Shown here: positions 6,908-14,129 of the stretch, piece after piece
How the letters are laid out: every line of letters begins with the position of its first letter
Position numbering within the stretch: position 1 is the stretch's first letter
Source of the DNA: Archangiaceae bacterium
Lineage (GTDB): Bacteria > Myxococcota > Myxococcia > Myxococcales > Myxococcaceae
Assembly (NCBI GenBank): GCA_023248915.1
Contig: JAHFDQ010000060.1
Coordinates: 1 to 16,315 of the forward strand
DNA: 16,315 nt
Direction of reading: 5' to 3'
Made by a program: the position numbers and the translations under genes
Notes under the pieces: generated by a model
Told to the model about the DNA's origin: nothing
Seen by the model: the letters and a program-made list of their open reading frames with translations, nothing else
Databases searched by the model: none

Positions 6908-7487
6908 AGAGATTCCCCTAGGCCGCCCGAACTGGAATCGCCTATTCGAGACGGCGGCCGGCCAGGAGGGTCTCTTTACGACTCAGCAGGCCGCGGATGC
7001 GGGCTACTCCCCTCAACTGCTCATCCACCACGTGCACACCGGGCGCGCCGTCCGCCTGCGCCGGGGTATCTACCGCCTCGTTCACTTCCCCGCGGGGGAC
7101 CACGAGGAGTTGGTCCTTGCCTGGCTCTGGTCGGGGCGGGCCGGCGTTGTCTCGCACCAAACCGCCCTCGCTCTGCACGGGCTGTCGGATGCGCTGCCCG
7201 CGCAAATCCACCTGACGCTGCCGAGCGCCTGGCGCCGACGACGCTTCCGCGTGCCCCCGGATGTCGTGCTGCACCACTCGGACGTGCCGCCAGAGGACCG
7301 CGCATGGTTCGGCGCGGTGCCGACCACCAACCCGCGACGCTCGCTCAATGACTGCGCTCGCGAGGGCCTCTCGCCCGAGCTGCTGCGGCAGGCAGCGCAG
7401 CAAGCTCTTCGCCGTGGCCTCGTCACGAGGGCCGAGCTCGGTGACGTCGAAGAAGCGCTCGAGCCTTTTGGAGGGCTCGCCGCATGA
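6903..7487 (+). CDS. abiEi: Type IV toxin-antitoxin system AbiEi-family antitoxin
   Basis: 194 residues from ATG 6903; ATG 6885 would add 6. I prefer 6903 because it fits the leaderless promoter geometry and the conserved core starts at N-W-N-R-L-F-E. Residues about 10-60 form the AbiEi N-terminal winged-helix domain: G-L-F-T-T-Q-Q-A-A-D-A-G-Y, then a basic H-T-G-R-A-V-R-L-R-R-G-I-Y-R-L wing. The rest, with S-H-Q-T-A-L-A-L-H-G-L-S-D, L-T-L-P and V-L-H-H-S-D-V-P, is the C-terminal domain usual for this family. In characterised AbiE systems, AbiEi represses the operon and counteracts the AbiEii toxin without binding it (type IV). The stop overlaps the AbiEii start (ATGA). Three of eight Asp codons are GAT, more than in ftsE. 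Confidence 0.88.
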   Translation: MGEIPLGRPNWNRLFETAAGQEGLFTTQQAADAGYSPQLLIHHVHTGRAVRLRRGIYRLVHFPAGDHEELVLAWLWSGRAGVVSHQTALALHGLSDALPAQIHLTLPSAWRRRRFRVPPDVVLHHSDVPPEDRAWFGAVPTTNPRRSLNDCAREGLSPELLRQAAQQALRRGLVTRAELGDVEEALEPFGGLAA

Positions 7488-8380
7488 CGGTTCGCACCTA
7501 CTCCTCACCCGAGGCCTTCAAGCAGGCCCTCGAACAGCGCCTGCGCACGTCGGCGAAGTCCGGCGCCGAGTTCGCGCGCAAGCGGCAGCTCCTTGTGTTC
7601 GATCGCTTCCTCGCGCGTATCGTCACCGTGCTCGGCGATGCCGCCACGCTCAAGGGCGGGCTCGTCCTCGAGCTGCGCGTCGAGCGCGCCCGAACCACGA
7701 AGGACGTGGACCTCCGCGTGGTGGGCTCGCCCGATGACATTCTTGCGAAGCTGCAGGAGGCCGGGCGTCGTGACCTCGGCGAGTTCCTGACGTTCGAGGT
7801 CGGGCCCGACGTTGACCATCCTGATATCCAGAACGAGGCCATGCAGTACGATGGGCTTCGCTTCCGCGCCGAGTGCAAGCTCGCCGGCAAGCCCTACGGC
7901 CAGCCCTTCGGAGTCGACGTCGCGTTCGGCGATCCCATCTTCGGTGAGCCTGAGACCGTGGTGGCCGAGGACGTCCTTGCCTTCGCCTGCATCGCGCCGC
8001 CGACGCTGCGCCTCTACCCGATCGAGACGCACCTCGCAGAGAAGCTGCACGCGTACACGATGCCGAGGCCACGACCGAACTCGCGAGTCAAGGACCTCCC
8101 CGACATCGCGCTGCTCGCGACCGCGCAGCGCATCGACGCGAAGCGCCTGCGAGCGGCTCTCGAGCTCACCTTCACATTCCGCAAGACTCACGCGCTGCCC
8201 GATTCAGTGCCGGCGCCCCTCGACGCATGGCGCGCGCCCTATGAAGCGATGGCGCGCGAGGACCGGCTGGCTTGGGCAACGTTGGCTGACGTGACGAAGG
8301 CTGCCCAGTTGTTCCTCGATCCCGTGCTCGCCGGATGGCTCGACGCCACGTGGGATACGACCCTGTGGAGGTGGACGTGA
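7484..8380 (+). CDS. abiEii: AbiEii/AbiGii-family nucleotidyltransferase toxin
   Basis: 298 residues from ATG 7484, overlapping the antitoxin stop, with GGAGGG at 7470-7475 (8 nt spacing). The nucleotidyltransferase core is intact: K-G-G at 57-59 in L-K-G-G-L-V-L-E-L-R, and the acidic pair Asp74 and Asp76 in R-T-T-K-D-V-D-L. The family's later motif is K-L-H-A-Y-T (from Lys187), followed by S-R-V-K-D-L-P-D-I (Lys203, Asp204, Asp207). AbiEii-type toxins are reversible growth inhibitors; related enzymes add nucleotides to tRNA, and AbiE modules can give phage resistance by abortive infection. Codon use differs from neighbours: 9 of 24 Asp codons are GAT against 1 of 13 in ftsE. This supports horizontal acquisition. 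The target in this organism is unknown. Confidence 0.88.
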   Translation: MTVRTYSSPEAFKQALEQRLRTSAKSGAEFARKRQLLVFDRFLARIVTVLGDAATLKGGLVLELRVERARTTKDVDLRVVGSPDDILAKLQEAGRRDLGEFLTFEVGPDVDHPDIQNEAMQYDGLRFRAECKLAGKPYGQPFGVDVAFGDPIFGEPETVVAEDVLAFACIAPPTLRLYPIETHLAEKLHAYTMPRPRPNSRVKDLPDIALLATAQRIDAKRLRAALELTFTFRKTHALPDSVPAPLDAWRAPYEAMAREDRLAWATLADVTKAAQLFLDPVLAGWLDATWDTTLWRWT

Positions 8381-8470
8381 GCGTCCAAGCCCCGCGCGTA
8401 CCCAGGGCTCGAGCGCCACTGGGTCCGGTCTCGTCCCCGATGTAGGTGTGCAGGCCGGCCCGCGTCCCCC

Positions 8471-8500
8471 TACAATCAGGCCAGGCCGCTGCCCTCGGAG
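8471..8500 (+). promoter_or_regulatory. Candidate -10 box and ribosome site of the S41 protease gene
   Basis: TACAAT at 8471-8476 is a good -10 hexamer in an otherwise GC-rich stretch, but no -35 match is seen 17 nt upstream (GTGCAG). GGAG at 8497-8500 stands 7 nt before TTG 8508. The 127-bp gap after AbiEii otherwise shows nothing. Confidence 0.4.
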
Positions 8501-8507
8501 TTTCCCC

Positions 8508-9803
8508 TTGCGCACCACCGCAGCCCGGTTCGCCGTCCTGTTGGCCCTCTGCTCGGGCGCGGCGGCGACCGCTTCGAAGGACGACCAGACCTACCGGCAG
8601 CTCGAGCTCTTCGCCCGGGTGCTGTCCTACGTGCAGAACAACTACGTCGAACCGGTCGAGGACCGCCAGCTCGTCTACGGCGCCATCAAGGGCATGCTCG
8701 ACACGCTCGACCCGCACACCGTCTTCATGCCTCCCGAGGTCTTCAAGGAGATGAAGATCGACACCTCGGGCGAGTTCGGCGGCCTGGGCATCGAGATCGC
8801 CAAGAAGAACGACGTCGTCACCGTGGTGGCGCCCATCGACGACACCCCGGCCGCGCGCGCGGGCATCCGGCCGGGCGATCAGATTCTGCAAATCGACGAC
8901 GAGCTCACCAAGTCGATGGACCTGGGGCGCGCCATTCAGAAGATGCGCGGGCCCGCCGGCAAGCGGGTGCTGCTCACCATCATGCGCGAGGGCTTCACCG
9001 CCCCGCGCGAGATCGCCATCATCCGCGACCACATCCGCATCGTGTCCATCGAAGGCTCGCTCTACGGCGGCATCGGCTACGTCAAGGTCAAGAACTTCCA
9101 GGAACGCACCGACAGCTCGCTGCGCAAAGAGCTCGAGCGCCTGCGCGGCCTGACCGGCGGCAAAGAGCTGCGCGGCTTGGTGCTCGACCTGCGCAACAAC
9201 CCCGGCGGCCTGCTCGACCAGGCGGTGGCGGTGTCGGACCGCTTCCTGCCCGGCAACGTCACCATCGTCACCACCAAGGGCCGCAGCGGGCGCAGCACTT
9301 CCGAAGAGAAGAGCAAAGACCGCGACACCGAACCCGCCTACCCGATGGTGGTGCTGGTGAACGCCGGCAGCGCCTCGGCCTCGGAGATCGTCGCCGGGGC
9401 GCTCCAGGACCACGCCCGGGCGGTCATCATGGGCACCCAGACCTTCGGCAAGGGCTCGGTGCAGACCGTCATCGAACTGGAGGACGGTTCGGGCCTGAAG
9501 CTCACCATCGCCCGGTACTACACGCCGAAGGGGCGCTCGATTCAGGAGAAGGGCATCACCCCCGACTTCGTCGTCGGGGACGACGTTGCCTTGGCCGCGA
9601 AGGACACCCCGCGCGAACGCGACCTGCGCCGCCACTTCAAGGGAGAGGGCGACGACAAGCCGAACCCGGCGCACGACCTGCCGGCCGACCTGAGGCCGTG
9701 GGACGTCACGGGGAAGCTGACCGACAACCCGCTGAAGGTGGCGTTGAACTACCTGAATGGGCAGGCTCGAGAGGTCAAGGCGGCGGCGAAGGGTGCTCGG
9801 TAG
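8508..9803 (+). CDS. S41-family C-terminal processing protease (CtpA-type), exported
   Basis: 431 residues from TTG 8508, chosen because GGAG is 7 nt upstream and the protein then opens with a proper signal peptide (M-R-T-T-A-A-R-F-A-V-L-L-A-L, cleavage after about residue 20). The open frame back to 8448 would place 20 unlikely residues before it. Domains: an N-terminal helical part with L-D-P-H-T-V-F-M-P-P-E, a PDZ domain (about 85-165, with G-L-G-I-E-I and A-G-I-R-P-G-D-Q-I-L), and the S41 core. The Ser/Lys catalytic dyad is Ser290 in G-S-A-S-A-S-E and Lys315 in F-G-K-G-S-V-Q, 25 residues apart as in the family. CtpA-type proteases act in the periplasm on envelope proteins; in Pseudomonas one degrades peptidoglycan hydrolases. 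A link to the EnvC-like gene is plausible, although the hydrolase and AbiE genes lie between. Confidence 0.93.
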   Translation: MRTTAARFAVLLALCSGAAATASKDDQTYRQLELFARVLSYVQNNYVEPVEDRQLVYGAIKGMLDTLDPHTVFMPPEVFKEMKIDTSGEFGGLGIEIAKKNDVVTVVAPIDDTPAARAGIRPGDQILQIDDELTKSMDLGRAIQKMRGPAGKRVLLTIMREGFTAPREIAIIRDHIRIVSIEGSLYGGIGYVKVKNFQERTDSSLRKELERLRGLTGGKELRGLVLDLRNNPGGLLDQAVAVSDRFLPGNVTIVTTKGRSGRSTSEEKSKDRDTEPAYPMVVLVNAGSASASEIVAGALQDHARAVIMGTQTFGKGSVQTVIELEDGSGLKLTIARYYTPKGRSIQEKGITPDFVVGDDVALAAKDTPRERDLRRHFKGEGDDKPNPAHDLPADLRPWDVTGKLTDNPLKVALNYLNGQAREVKAAAKGAR

Positions 9804-9840
9804 ATTGGTGGCGGGCGGCTTTTTGTGAGTCGGGCCTCGA

Positions 9841-9861
9841 CTCCGCTCGGCCTGAGCGGAG
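9841..9861. repeat. Perfect 8-bp hairpin between the protease and PEGA genes
   Basis: CTCCGCTC, loop GGCCT, GAGCGGAG forms a strong stem. No T-run follows directly on either strand (a TTTTT at about 9822-9826 lies before it), so it is not a classical intrinsic terminator. It sits in the 124-bp gap between two + strand genes and may still stop transcription or protect a 3' end. Confidence 0.4.
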
Positions 9862-9927
9862 GCTGCTCGGAAGTTGGTGGCAGCGAACGAACTGGATTTT
9901 CCCCGCAGGGCCGCTTGAATAGGGGTC

Positions 9928-11667
9928 GTGGAACCACCCAAGCGCGTCCGAACGCCCACGGCGGCGATTGTAGGGCTCTTGTCGGCGCTCCTCGCGGGCG
10001 GGCCTGCGCGGGCCCTGCCGCAGCCACTTTCCGTCGCCGGTTCGGGTTCCAGCGGTCGCGCGAAGCTGGTGGTGTTGGTGGTCGGGCTAGACCCGGTGGC
10101 GCTCACCGAGACCGCGGCGCTCGACGCGGCGGCGGAGAACGCGGTGGCCAAGTCGGGCCGGTTCGACCAGGAGTCGCTGGTGGACGCGCTCGACCCTCGC
10201 GCCGCCGCTAACCGGGCGACGCTGCTCGCCGAGGGGCGGGCCGCGGCCCAGGCCGGGCGCACTTCCTACGACGACCTGGACACCGCGAAGGCGGCTGTCT
10301 CTTTCACCGACGCGGTCAAGGCATTCAAGCAGACCGACTTGAGCCTTCACTTCGGCGAGTTCTCGTCGGCGTGGGTGATGCGCACCGCGTCCCTGGTCGC
10401 CAACGGCGAGACGCGCGCCGCCCAGAACGAAATCGAGAAGCTGGTCTCGGTCGACCCTCACGCCGAGCTCAAGCCCGAAAACTTCCCGCCCGATTCGCTG
10501 AAGCAGGTGGAAGAAGCGCGCAAGCTGGCCGCGGCCGGCAAGACGCAGATTCAGGTCAGCTCCACGCCTCCCGGGGCGAAGGTGTTCGTCGACGGCCGCT
10601 TCCGGGGCCTCTCGCCCGTCACGGTGGGGGGCCTGCCGCCCGCGGACCACTTCGTGACCTTGAAGCTGGCCGGGTACTCGCTGGCGCAGCAGCCCGCGTC
10701 GGCCGGGCCGGTCGAAGTTCGCCTGGGCGAAGCCGAGGGCGCGGTGGCGTACCACTCCGCCCTCGACCGCATGGCGAAAGACCCTGAGGGCCCCTTGCGC
10801 GACGGGGCCGCGCGAGAGCTGGGGCACCTGGCGGGCGTGGACCAGGTGCTCGCGCTGCTCGCCCGGAAGAGCCCGACCGGCCAGAGGCTCGACCTCACCT
10901 TGCTCAGGCTGGCCGCCAGCGACGGGCATAACTTCGCGTTCCAGACGGTCACCGTGCCAATGGGGCCGACGCTGGCGGGCGCGGTCGAGCAGGCCCTCGC
11001 CGCCGTCCTCACCCGGGACGAGCCCGAGCGGCACGGCCCGGTGACCCACTTCAAGGTCAAGGAAGGGCCCGCCGACAAGAAGGTGATCGCCGGCTACGCG
11101 CTCTTGGGGGCCGCGGTCGCGCTGGTCGCAGGCGGGCTGGTGTTCGAGGGGGTGGCCGGCGGCCAGGCGGCGGAATACCGCAACACCCCGCAGACCAACA
11201 CGAAGCGGACGCGCGAACTCGAGGCCTCGGCCCGCGGCTTCGCCCTCGCCGGCGACCTCTCGGTGCTGGCCGGCCTGGTGGCCGCGGCCCCGGGAGCCTA
11301 TCTGACCTACACGACCCGGGCTCACGGCACTGCTCAGGCGGGACCTCCGGCTGCGAAGCCTGTGCCGACGCCCGCTCCCGCACCGAGTCCAGCTCCGGCG
11401 ACCAAGCCGGCGACGGCCGCGGCTACCAAGCCGGTCGAGGCGAAGCACCCCGAGGCGCACGCCAAGGAAGAAGCGGCGAAGCCCGAACCCGACAAGAAGA
11501 AGGCGGACGAAGACGCGGCGAAGGCCGAGGAAGACAAGCGCAAGCTCGACGAAGAGAAGAAGCGGGCCGAGGAACACAAGAAGGCGGAAGAGAAGAAGAG
11601 GGGCGAGGACGAGAAGAAGAAGCCCGAGAAGAAGAAGCCCGAAGAGGAAGACCTGAGGAACTACTAG
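9928..11667 (+). CDS. PEGA-domain envelope protein with charged Lys/Glu tail
   Basis: 579 residues from GTG 9928. The N-terminus looks like a signal peptide (basic start, then A-A-I-V-G-L-L-S-A-L-L-A, cleavage near 29). Residues about 105-205 are helical and resemble the TPR-like region often found before PEGA in myxobacterial proteins (A-W-V-M-R-T-A-S-L-V-A-N-G-E, V-D-P-H-A, F-P-P-D-S). The PEGA domain is at about 207-258, with S-S-T-P-P-G-A-K-V-F-V-D-G and S-P-V-T-V. Two hydrophobic, probably membrane, segments follow (about 386-412 and 438-462), then a Pro/Ala linker (470-505) and a tail of about 75 residues of Lys and Glu. PEGA domains are thought to contact the cell surface or wall. The tail's position after the second membrane segment suggests a cytosolic or wall-facing polyelectrolyte (inference). 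The next gene begins 4 nt later. Confidence 0.75.
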   Translation: MEPPKRVRTPTAAIVGLLSALLAGGPARALPQPLSVAGSGSSGRAKLVVLVVGLDPVALTETAALDAAAENAVAKSGRFDQESLVDALDPRAAANRATLLAEGRAAAQAGRTSYDDLDTAKAAVSFTDAVKAFKQTDLSLHFGEFSSAWVMRTASLVANGETRAAQNEIEKLVSVDPHAELKPENFPPDSLKQVEEARKLAAAGKTQIQVSSTPPGAKVFVDGRFRGLSPVTVGGLPPADHFVTLKLAGYSLAQQPASAGPVEVRLGEAEGAVAYHSALDRMAKDPEGPLRDGAARELGHLAGVDQVLALLARKSPTGQRLDLTLLRLAASDGHNFAFQTVTVPMGPTLAGAVEQALAAVLTRDEPERHGPVTHFKVKEGPADKKVIAGYALLGAAVALVAGGLVFEGVAGGQAAEYRNTPQTNTKRTRELEASARGFALAGDLSVLAGLVAAAPGAYLTYTTRAHGTAQAGPPAAKPVPTPAPAPSPAPATKPATAAATKPVEAKHPEAHAKEEAAKPEPDKKKADEDAAKAEEDKRKLDEEKKRAEEHKKAEEKKRGEDEKKKPEKKKPEEEDLRNY

Positions 11668-11671
11668 GACG

Positions 11672-12787
11672 ATGACGCTCTTGCGCCCCCTGCCTTGGAT
11701 GGTCGCCGCGGCTGCGCTCGCGGCCGGAGGCTGCTCGTTCCTCCTGGCCTTCGACCTCGAGGGGCTGCCCTGCGACGCCGACGGCGGCTGCCTGTCGGGC
11801 TACGGGTGCAAGGCCACCGAGCGGCGCTGCTTCCGGGTGGCGGACGCCGGGCCCACCGAGTGCGCATGCCGGACCAACGAGCGCTGCACTCCGGTTTCGA
11901 AGCGGTGCGTGCCGAACAATTGCGCGAACCGGCGCTGCTCGGCGAACCAGGTCTGCGTCGAGGACGCGACCGACTCGGGCTGCCGCCCCGTCACCGTCAA
12001 CGCGCAGGTCGGCCGGTCGTGCACCCAGGACAGCGACTGCGTGGCCTTCGTCAACCCCGACCCGTACCCCCGGGTCTGCTACCAGAGCGCGGTGCCGGTC
12101 CTCGGCGTGGCCCTGAACACCGGGGTCTGCGTCGAACTCTGCCCCTCGGGCGACGCGGGCTGCGCCACCCCCGGCCTGGGAGTGCGCCGGTTCACTGCCG
12201 GGGCCGACGGTGGCAGCGTCTGCCTCTGCGCTCCGCCCACCTCCTTCTCGCCCTGCGACACCGCGGGCGCTTGCGCCGATGACGGCCTGGTCTGCACCGT
12301 CTTCGACCACGCCAGCATCGGTCCGGCGACGTTCTGCGACCTGCCTCAGGACGCGGGCGTCGACGCTCGCGCGGCCTGCGTCACGAACACCCGGCGAGCC
12401 GACGGCGGCCAGTTCGGCAGGCTCTGCAAGAGCGGTCTGTGCGTGCCTCAGGCGCTCGCTGACGGCCAGGAAGGCGTCTGCGGAGAGCTCTGCTCGGGGT
12501 CGAGCTGCGGCGCGGTCGAGTCGTGCCTGCCGGCCGAGCTGTCGACGGTCGGCGTCGTTCGCCAGGTTCCGATGTGCGGGGTGGCGACACGGTGCAACGG
12601 CTGCCCTGACGGCGGAGGCTGCGGCATCGACGCGCCGCATTGCACCGCCGGCAACGACGGTGGCCTGCGCTGCATGGCGGCGTGCAGCCCCGACGCGGGC
12701 CCGGTGGCGTCGTGTCCGGGGACGCAGCGGTGCCTGCCGTTCGGCGCGGGCTTTCGCTGCACGTCCCTAACGGGGTCCTGCGGCTAG
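11672..12787 (+). CDS. Cysteine-rich putative lipoprotein
   Basis: 371 residues from ATG 11672, 4 nt after the PEGA gene. A hydrophobic N-terminus ends in L-A-A-G-G-C, giving a likely lipobox with Cys21. The protein contains 43 cysteines; leaving out Cys21, the 42 others are spread evenly through the chain, an even number that would allow 21 disulfides. Spacing resembles short disulfide-rich modules (C-x-S-G-Y-x-C, C-T-x-D-S-D-C, R-C-x-P-x-x-x-G-F-R-C), and D-A-G and D-G-G motifs recur, a style common in myxobacterial secreted proteins. No catalytic motif was recognised. It is probably an outer-membrane-anchored, cell-surface protein whose function is unknown. Short spacing to the PEGA gene and a terminator just after it suggest the two act together. 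Confidence 0.78.
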   Translation: MTLLRPLPWMVAAAALAAGGCSFLLAFDLEGLPCDADGGCLSGYGCKATERRCFRVADAGPTECACRTNERCTPVSKRCVPNNCANRRCSANQVCVEDATDSGCRPVTVNAQVGRSCTQDSDCVAFVNPDPYPRVCYQSAVPVLGVALNTGVCVELCPSGDAGCATPGLGVRRFTAGADGGSVCLCAPPTSFSPCDTAGACADDGLVCTVFDHASIGPATFCDLPQDAGVDARAACVTNTRRADGGQFGRLCKSGLCVPQALADGQEGVCGELCSGSSCGAVESCLPAELSTVGVVRQVPMCGVATRCNGCPDGGGCGIDAPHCTAGNDGGLRCMAACSPDAGPVASCPGTQRCLPFGAGFRCTSLTGSCG

Positions 12788-12835
12788 TCTCCTGAGTCTG
12801 GCGAGCGGCGCGGCGAATCGCCCGCTGTCGCGGCC

Positions 12836-12854
12836 GGGGGCCCGCCCCCTTTTT
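12836..12854 (+). terminator. Rho-independent terminator after the lipoprotein gene
   Basis: GGGGG, loop CCCG, CCCCC is followed directly by TTTTT (12850-12854), 49 nt after the lipoprotein stop. The stem is short but all G-C, which fits termination of the PEGA-lipoprotein unit. Confidence 0.65.
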
Positions 12855-12921
12855 CGCAAACCCGCGTCAGAGCGCGCGGAAACTGGACGGATTGCCACAG
12901 GCCTGTAGCGTTATCGCGTTG

Positions 12922-12945
12922 GCACTGCGCCTGCTTTGGCAGTGC
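12922..12945. promoter_or_regulatory. Inverted repeat upstream of ddl
   Basis: GCACTGC (12922-12928) and GCAGTGC (12939-12945) are perfect inverted copies with a 10-nt loop, ending 3 nt before the GAGGAGG ribosome site (12949-12955) of ddl. It could be an operator or an mRNA hairpin. No clear -35/-10 pair was found in the 179-bp gap, although TTGCCA is at 12892-12897. Confidence 0.4.
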
Positions 12946-12966
12946 TCCGAGGAGGCCTCGAGCCAA

Positions 12967-13908
12967 ATGGGACGACGCGTCGGAGTGCTGATGGGCGGTT
13001 GGGGTGAGGAACGGGAAATCTCGGTCAAGACGGGCGAAGGAGTGAGCGCCGCCCTCGAGGCGAGGGGCCACGACGTCACGCGCGTCTTCGCCGGCCCCGG
13101 GCTCGACCGGGCGCTCAGGGCCGCCGAGATCGAGGTGGCGTTCATCGCGCTCCACGGCCGCATGGGCGAGGACGGCAAGGTGCAGGGGCTGCTCGAGGTG
13201 CTCGAGTTGCCCTACACCGGCTCGGGCGTGCTGGCCTCGGCGCTGGCGATGAACAAGCCCTTCGCCAAGAAGCTGTTCCGGCTGCACAACCTGCCCACGC
13301 CTTGCGGCTACACCGTCTCGCGCGACGACGCGGAGAATGCGCCAGACGCCCACCTCGACCTCGGCTTTCCCTGCGTGGTGAAGCCGGCGTGCGGCGGTTC
13401 TTCCTTCGGGCTTCGGGTGGTGCACCGGGCCGCCGACCTCGCCGGCGCCGTGCGCGAGGCCTGCCGGTTCGGGGGCCAGGCCCTGGTCGAGCGCATGGTG
13501 AAGGGGCGCGAGCTCACCGTCGGCATTCTCGGAGACCGGGTGCTGGGAAGCTGCGAGATCGCCCACGGGTCGGCGGCGTTCGACTACGAGCGCAAGTACC
13601 AGGGCGGGTCGAAGTACTTCGTGCCGCCGCGCGTGTCGGCCACGAGGCTCGCCAACATCGAGGCGCTGGCGCTCGCCGCCTACCGGGCGCTCGGCTGCCG
13701 AGGCTACGGCCGGGTGGACCTCATCTCGAGCGAGTCCGACAACGACGTGCTCCTCGAGGTCAACACCCTGCCGGGGATGACGCCCATGAGCCTGTTGCCG
13801 AAGATCTCACGTCACGCCGGGTTGGAGTTCGAAGACCTGGTCGAGGCGATTCTTGCCCAGGCAGCGCTCGACGACGTGGCTGTCCGACAGGATGCCTTGG
13901 CCGCCTAA
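12967..13908 (+). CDS. ddl: D-alanine--D-alanine ligase
   Basis: 313 residues from ATG 12967, the usual Ddl length. The frame is open back to 12892, but GAGGAGG 11 nt before this ATG and the typical N-terminus decide the start. It joins two D-alanines with ATP for peptidoglycan precursors in the cytosol. Motifs in order: G-G-W-G-E-E-R-E-I-S (Glu15 matches the substrate-binding Glu15 of E. coli DdlB, although the usual G-G-x-S Ser is Gly13), H-G-R-M-G-E-D-G (63-70), L-A-M-N-K, the ATP-grasp lysine region V-V-K-P-A-C-G-G-S-S-F-G, F-D-Y-E-R-K-Y, and E-V-N-T-L-P-G-M-T (from Glu264, Asn266), which binds Mg and ATP. It stands alone here rather than in a murC/ftsQ cluster. Confidence 0.95.
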   Translation: MGRRVGVLMGGWGEEREISVKTGEGVSAALEARGHDVTRVFAGPGLDRALRAAEIEVAFIALHGRMGEDGKVQGLLEVLELPYTGSGVLASALAMNKPFAKKLFRLHNLPTPCGYTVSRDDAENAPDAHLDLGFPCVVKPACGGSSFGLRVVHRAADLAGAVREACRFGGQALVERMVKGRELTVGILGDRVLGSCEIAHGSAAFDYERKYQGGSKYFVPPRVSATRLANIEALALAAYRALGCRGYGRVDLISSESDNDVLLEVNTLPGMTPMSLLPKISRHAGLEFEDLVEAILAQAALDDVAVRQDALAA

Positions 13909-13933
13909 TACATTTCCAAGCCCTCGTAATCAT

Positions 13934-13962
13934 TTGACAGCCCAGGCATCAACCCCTAGTGT
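13934..13962 (+). promoter_or_regulatory. Sigma-70-type promoter before the glycosyltransferase
   Basis: A consensus -35 TTGACA (13934-13939), a 17-nt spacer and TAGTGT (13957-13962, matching TAnnnT) lie in an A/T-richer patch between ddl and the glycosyltransferase. Transcription would start near 13969 and leave a leader of about 160 nt. Confidence 0.6.
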
Positions 13963-14129
13963 GCGCCGGCCTAGCGAGGCCTGCGTTTCGGGGTCGCGCA
14001 CGACCGGGGTGGACGGGGGAGCACACGAGTCGCGGCGGTGTGGCGGAGGGCCGAGGGAGGGGTAGGACAGGCGCACCGGGATTAGGCGACCGCGACGAGC
14101 AGGCCTAGGAGGGGCCAGCGCATCTCAAG
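13961..14129 (+). other. Structured 5' leader of the glycosyltransferase gene
   Basis: This stretch is non-coding. GTGCGCC at 13961-13967 overlaps the promoter edge and can pair either with GCGCAC (13996-14001) or with GGCGCAC (14070-14076); a small inner hairpin GGCCT-AGCG-AGGCC lies at 13968-13981. AGGAGGGG (14107-14114) is a strong ribosome site but 15 nt before ATG 14130. I did not recognise a known riboswitch; in particular no c-di-GMP (GEMM) consensus was seen. Confidence 0.35.

Noticed and set aside
8172..10262. A 696-codon open frame on the minus strand
   Set aside because: It lies antisense to the S41 protease, whose catalytic motifs are intact; long antisense frames are expected at this GC content, and its translation is Ala/Arg-rich without motifs.
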